From assembly GCA_964497585.1 (NCBI GenBank), contig CAZCDS010000083.1:1-27128 (forward strand): 27,128 nt of DNA, given 5' to 3'. The notes below the pieces were generated by a model. That model did not search any database. It saw nothing but the letters and a program-made list of their open reading frames with translations, and had not been told where the DNA came from. Positions within the stretch are counted from its first letter, which is position 1, and each line of letters starts with the position of its first letter. The stretch comes from CAZCDS01 sp964497585 (GTDB lineage Bacteria > Desulfobacterota > Desulfomonilia > Desulfomonilales > Desulfomonilaceae). Positions 23,565-27,128 of the stretch are shown here, one piece after another. The translations under genes and the position numbers were made by a program.

Positions 23565-26500
23565 ATGAAAAATCGGGACAAATCCAAAGATCAACTCATC
23601 GAGGAGTTGGCGGAGTCGCGCAGGCAGCTCTCTGAGCTGCAGGATGTGCTAGCCGAGACTCTGGAATGTGACTTCAGACCTGATGAGCCAGGCTCCTCAG
23701 AGATTGTTCCATCCGAAGAACCGCAGACGATTGACCTGACCGGGCCCCTTAACGCCGACGTGACCTCCTGGGGGAGCTTCGAGATCGGAAGAGACATCTG
23801 GGGGACGAAGTTCGGTAAGGTACTCCAGGCCCTGCCCGCCCCCGTTCTCTTAGTGGACGGCTCCCATGACGTAATCCTTGCGAACCAGGCTTGCGGGAAG
23901 ATTGATCCTAATTATGGGCAGATACTTGGCGCGCCTTTTTCCAGGCTCTTTTCAAATCCCGCTTCCGCAGAGAAAGCCCAGTCCCTCATAGAAGACGTAT
24001 TCGTGACCACAGAACCACAGACTTTCTCGGCGATGCTGAAGATCGGGGAAGGTAGGCTATGGGGTCGCACGACCCTCCGATCTATCAAAGTAATGCAACA
24101 AAGATACGTACTCGGGATTATTGAAGACCTCACTTCTGAGAAGAGACAGATTCTTGCGGATCGAAAGCACCGGGAGTCACTGCAAAGAGCCTACGATGAA
24201 CTTGAGGACCGTAATAGACAGTTGAGAAGGGAAGTCACTGAGCGCAAGCGTGCAGAGGAGAAACTGCGGTGGAACGAAACGTTGCTGAGCCAAATGGCTA
24301 CTTCCTCACCGTTAGGGTATCTGGTCGTTGACAATCGCACAGATGACATACTGTATTTCAACCGGCGATTTTGTCAGATCTGGGGGATTGAGCACCTCGC
24401 TGACCGCATGAGGAATGGTCAACTCAACAATAATGCCATAATCCCTCACTGCATCCCACTGATACGCGATGTGGAGGCATTCGCAAAATCATACCAATCC
24501 CTTCAAGATGAGGAAAACCGCTCTGTAGGAGAGGATACGATCGACTTTGTGGATGGGCGCACGATCCGTCGATTTTCCACACAAATCCGGGACCAAGCCG
24601 GCCGATATCTTGGTAGGTTCTACATTTTCGAAGACATTACTGCGCAGAGGAGCAGGGAAAGGGAGTTGCAAGAGAGCGAGGAGCGGCTCGACCTCGCGCT
24701 GAGGGGAGCCGATCTTGGCTTATGGGACTACAATCTCCGGACGGGAGAAGCTTTCATCAGCGAGCGACGCGCCGAGATGGTGGGGTACTCCATCGATGAG
24801 CTTGATCCGCATGTCAGTACCTGGGCGACAATGGTTCATCCCGACGATAGAAAGCGGGTCCTGAAAGCCTTCGAGGTTCATCTGAAAGAAGAAACTCCTT
24901 TTTATGAGTGCGAACACAGGCTGCGCTGCAAGTCCGGAGAATACATATGGGTTCTGGCCCGCGGCACGGTAGTGGAACGCGACGCAGAGGGGAATCCGGT
25001 ACGAATAACGGGTACCAGTCTTGACGTCACCGACCACCATCGAGCAAGTGAGTTGATTGCGGCCAGCCGCGCTAGCTTTAGTAGCATCGTAGAGGCGACA
25101 TCCGATGGGGTTCTGGTTCTCGATTCGGGAAAAAGAGTGCTCTACGCCAACTCCGCGGCCACTTCCATGTTTCGGCGCTCAAAAGAAGACATCGGTGAGA
25201 CATGGTTTGACCAGCCTGTGGTCCCGGGAGAGACGACCGAAATGGATATCGTTCGGCTCGATGGGTTGGCTGGTTTGGCGGAAATGCGCGTGGAATCAAC
25301 AGAGTGGGAAGGGCAGCCAGCGTACCTGGCCATACTTCGGGATGTGACCGCGCAAAGGAAGGCCCAAAAAGTACAGCGACGCTTGGCAACAGCCATAGCG
25401 CAGTCCGATGAGGCGATCATCATCACCGATAGCGAAGGAATCATCGAATACGTCAACCCCGCTTTCGAAAGCCGATCCGGATACACCGAAGCTGAAGTGA
25501 TAGGCAAGAAGACAAGGTTTTGGTACAATGATGTGCACGACGAGGAATTCTATCGTCACTTGATAGATACGATTCGCAGCGGGAAAATATGGACGGGCCG
25601 GTTTGTGAGCAGAAGAAAGGACGGCACGCTTTACCATGAGGACGCAACCGTCTCCCCCGTGAGAGACGCCTCCGGTAAGATCGTGAACTACGTTGCGCTA
25701 AAGCGTGACGTCACACAACAGCTTGAATTGGAACAGCAGCTCAGGCATTCCCAGAAGATGGAAGCCGTCGGCACTCTTGCCGGAGGTATTGCCCACGATT
25801 TCAACAACCTACTCCAGGTTGTGGTGGGTTATGGTGAGCTGCTTTCCACCCAGATCGACAAAACAGCCCCGTACTATAAAGACCTTGAGATAATACTCAA
25901 AGCAGGGTACCGTGGAGCCGACCTGGTCAAGAGGATACTCACATTCAGCCGGCAGGCTGAGGCCGATTTTCGCCCCGTCAACCTTAACCATGAGGTGAAG
26001 CAGGCACACAAACTCCTCCTTCGGACGATTCCCAGGATGATTGGCATCGAAACGAACCTTGCCGACAACCTGAAAACGGTCAGAGCAGACCCGACGCAAA
26101 TTGAGCAAATTCTCCTGAACCTGGCTGTAAACTCGAGGGATGCCCTGCCGGATGGTGGAAGGCTTGTTATCGAAACCGAAAATGTAATCCTGGACGAAGA
26201 ATACGCCAGGAGACATGTGGAAGTCAAACCCGGTCAGTATGTTCGTCTGACGGTCTCTGATACCGGTTGCGGAATGGACCGAGAAACGACAGAGCGCGTC
26301 TTCGATCCGTTCTTTACGACAAAGGAAACCGGGCAGGGGACAGGTCTGGGGCTTTCAACAGTCTATGGTATAGTCAAGAACCACGGGGGGCATATCACCT
26401 GCTACAGTCAGCCTGGCGCAGGCACTACGTTCAAGATAGATTTTCCCGTATTGGAGACCGAGATCGAGACCGATGTGACAGAGTCAGGCGGGATGCCGGC

Positions 26501-26876
26501 ATTCGGAACCGAAACCATCCTGGTTGTAGATGATGAAGAATATATACGGGAATTGGCACAGAGGTACCTCATCAACGCCGGCTACACGATATTGACCGCA
26601 GGCAACGGGATAGAGGCATTGGCAGTATACCGCAAGAATCAGTCGGACATATCCTTGGTTATCCTGGACTTGATCATGCCTGAGATGGGTGGCATGGAAT
26701 GCCTTGGAGAGCTTCTGAAGCTCGATCCGAATGTCAAGGTTCTCATAGCCAGCGGGTTCTCACCGGCCGGGCCGGCAAGGGAGACCATTAAGGCCGGGGT
26801 CAATGGTTTTATTGACAAGCCCTTCCGGGCAAGAGAAATGTTGAGGACCATTCGGAGGGTGTTGGACGAGGGCTGA
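23565..26876 (+). CDS. Hybrid histidine kinase PAS5-HisKA-HATPase-REC
   Basis: 1103 residues from ATG 23565 (MKNRDKSKDQLIEEL), with AAGGAAG upstream. An N-terminal coiled coil is followed by five PAS units beginning near 85, 240, 365, 500 and 610 (the third is PAS_3-like, DLGLWDYNLRTGEAF and HPDDRKRVLKAFE), HisKA with H744 (GGIAHDFNNLL), HATPase_c with NLAVNSRDAL, DTGCGM and GTGLGLS, and a receiver with D1035 in LDLIMPEMGG. The kinase-receiver half closely resembles that of the preceding gene, for example GGHITCYSQPGAGTTFKI against GGHITCYSEPGIGTTFKI, so the two are paralogues with divergent sensor halves. It lacks the N-terminal receiver. No membrane segments, so a soluble sensor is expected. 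The ligand is unknown. Confidence 0.93.
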   Translation: MKNRDKSKDQLIEELAESRRQLSELQDVLAETLECDFRPDEPGSSEIVPSEEPQTIDLTGPLNADVTSWGSFEIGRDIWGTKFGKVLQALPAPVLLVDGSHDVILANQACGKIDPNYGQILGAPFSRLFSNPASAEKAQSLIEDVFVTTEPQTFSAMLKIGEGRLWGRTTLRSIKVMQQRYVLGIIEDLTSEKRQILADRKHRESLQRAYDELEDRNRQLRREVTERKRAEEKLRWNETLLSQMATSSPLGYLVVDNRTDDILYFNRRFCQIWGIEHLADRMRNGQLNNNAIIPHCIPLIRDVEAFAKSYQSLQDEENRSVGEDTIDFVDGRTIRRFSTQIRDQAGRYLGRFYIFEDITAQRSRERELQESEERLDLALRGADLGLWDYNLRTGEAFISERRAEMVGYSIDELDPHVSTWATMVHPDDRKRVLKAFEVHLKEETPFYECEHRLRCKSGEYIWVLARGTVVERDAEGNPVRITGTSLDVTDHHRASELIAASRASFSSIVEATSDGVLVLDSGKRVLYANSAATSMFRRSKEDIGETWFDQPVVPGETTEMDIVRLDGLAGLAEMRVESTEWEGQPAYLAILRDVTAQRKAQKVQRRLATAIAQSDEAIIITDSEGIIEYVNPAFESRSGYTEAEVIGKKTRFWYNDVHDEEFYRHLIDTIRSGKIWTGRFVSRRKDGTLYHEDATVSPVRDASGKIVNYVALKRDVTQQLELEQQLRHSQKMEAVGTLAGGIAHDFNNLLQVVVGYGELLSTQIDKTAPYYKDLEIILKAGYRGADLVKRILTFSRQAEADFRPVNLNHEVKQAHKLLLRTIPRMIGIETNLADNLKTVRADPTQIEQILLNLAVNSRDALPDGGRLVIETENVILDEEYARRHVEVKPGQYVRLTVSDTGCGMDRETTERVFDPFFTTKETGQGTGLGLSTVYGIVKNHGGHITCYSQPGAGTTFKIDFPVLETEIETDVTESGGMPAFGTETILVVDDEEYIRELAQRYLINAGYTILTAGNGIEALAVYRKNQSDISLVILDLIMPEMGGMECLGELLKLDPNVKVLIASGFSPAGPARETIKAGVNGFIDKPFRAREMLRTIRRVLDEG

Positions 26877-26993
26877 GAGGTATCGGAGTTCCAGGAACAA
26901 AGATCACCGATTCGATTCGCCGGCGACAGGGAGCTCGCAAGCCCCTTCACATCTGCCTCGGCGCCTTACACCAACCGCCATGCGCTGAAAGGC

Positions 26994-27128
26994 ATGGAAG
27001 TTCCTACAAAAGACGGCGACAGAGGCATAGCTCGGGACCCAATAACCGCGTCATATCGGCAAGGTAGGGGCGTAGCATGGAAGCCGTATCAGAACTCCCG
27101 CCGGGATTCTGGGGCGGTCGAGCGTTGG
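26994..27128 (+). other. Unassigned open frame reaching the right edge
   Basis: From ATG 26994 a frame reads MEVPTKDGDRGIARDPITAS and stays open to the end of the window (45 codons). There is no clear ribosome site, and I cannot link it to a family. The bases 26877-26993 hold nothing I recognise. It may be a gene start or non-coding. Confidence 0.2.

Noticed and set aside
26877..27128. Group II intron or reverse-transcriptase flank at the right edge
   Set aside because: The GGAAGCCGTATC segment gave a passing resemblance, but no domain V/VI structure or RT motif is present.

Overview
This 27.1 kb window looks like chromosome from an anaerobic, sulfur-metabolising bacterium of the Desulfobacterota (former Deltaproteobacteria) or a close relative. 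That placement is an inference. It rests on very large soluble multi-PAS hybrid histidine kinases, a sigma-54 activator carrying five PAS domains, an HgdB/BcrB-type 2-hydroxyacyl-CoA dehydratase subunit, Cys-rich Rrf2 regulators and a LarE sulfur transferase. No rRNA, CRISPR array or intact tRNA was seen.

Left part (1-7.5 kb) is an accessory, damaged region. It starts with an OmpR/PhoB-type response regulator whose 3' end is frameshifted. Next comes an IS3-family left end with an orfA fragment. Then follows a sulfur-transfer cluster: Rrf2 regulator, LarE-type PP-loop sulfurtransferase, a second (MnmA/ThiI-like) PP-loop protein, and a chimeric frame joining the N-terminus of a NifS-type cysteine desulfurase to the C-terminal half of a HesA/MoeB/ThiF-type E1-like enzyme. 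That chimera has an in-frame UGA inside the CPxCG metal motif, and a hairpin meeting the textbook bacterial SECIS geometry lies just downstream. A second Cys-rich Rrf2 gene and a radical SAM gene follow. The radical SAM gene is broken by a UGA and then cut by a second IS3-family left end pointing the opposite way from the first. The block ends at the 3' half of a tRNA-Phe gene with tandem arm-type repeats beside it, which looks like an attachment-site scar, followed by a strong terminator.

Middle part (7.5-15.1 kb): a TetR/HgdB-like pair on the minus strand, coupled by an ATGA overlap, with a clear sigma-70 promoter and a palindromic operator; a DUF488 gene on the minus strand; then on the plus strand three apparently exported proteins (Tat-exported aldo/keto reductase with C-terminal Fe-S motifs, a DUF6599-like secreted protein, and a nitroreductase with a signal peptide) that could form a periplasmic redox module. 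About 0.7-0.95 kb stretches between these hold only fragments.

Right part (15.3-26.9 kb) is a signalling block: a PAS5-AAA+-Fis sigma-54 activator, then two large hybrid kinases (REC-PAS6-HisKA-HATPase-REC and PAS5-HisKA-HATPase-REC). Good sigma-54 promoter matches, each one mismatch from TGGCAC-N5-TTGCW, lie upstream of the activator gene and of the first kinase. This suggests a sigma-54 circuit in which the activator controls itself and the kinase. The last 250 bases hold no recognised gene.
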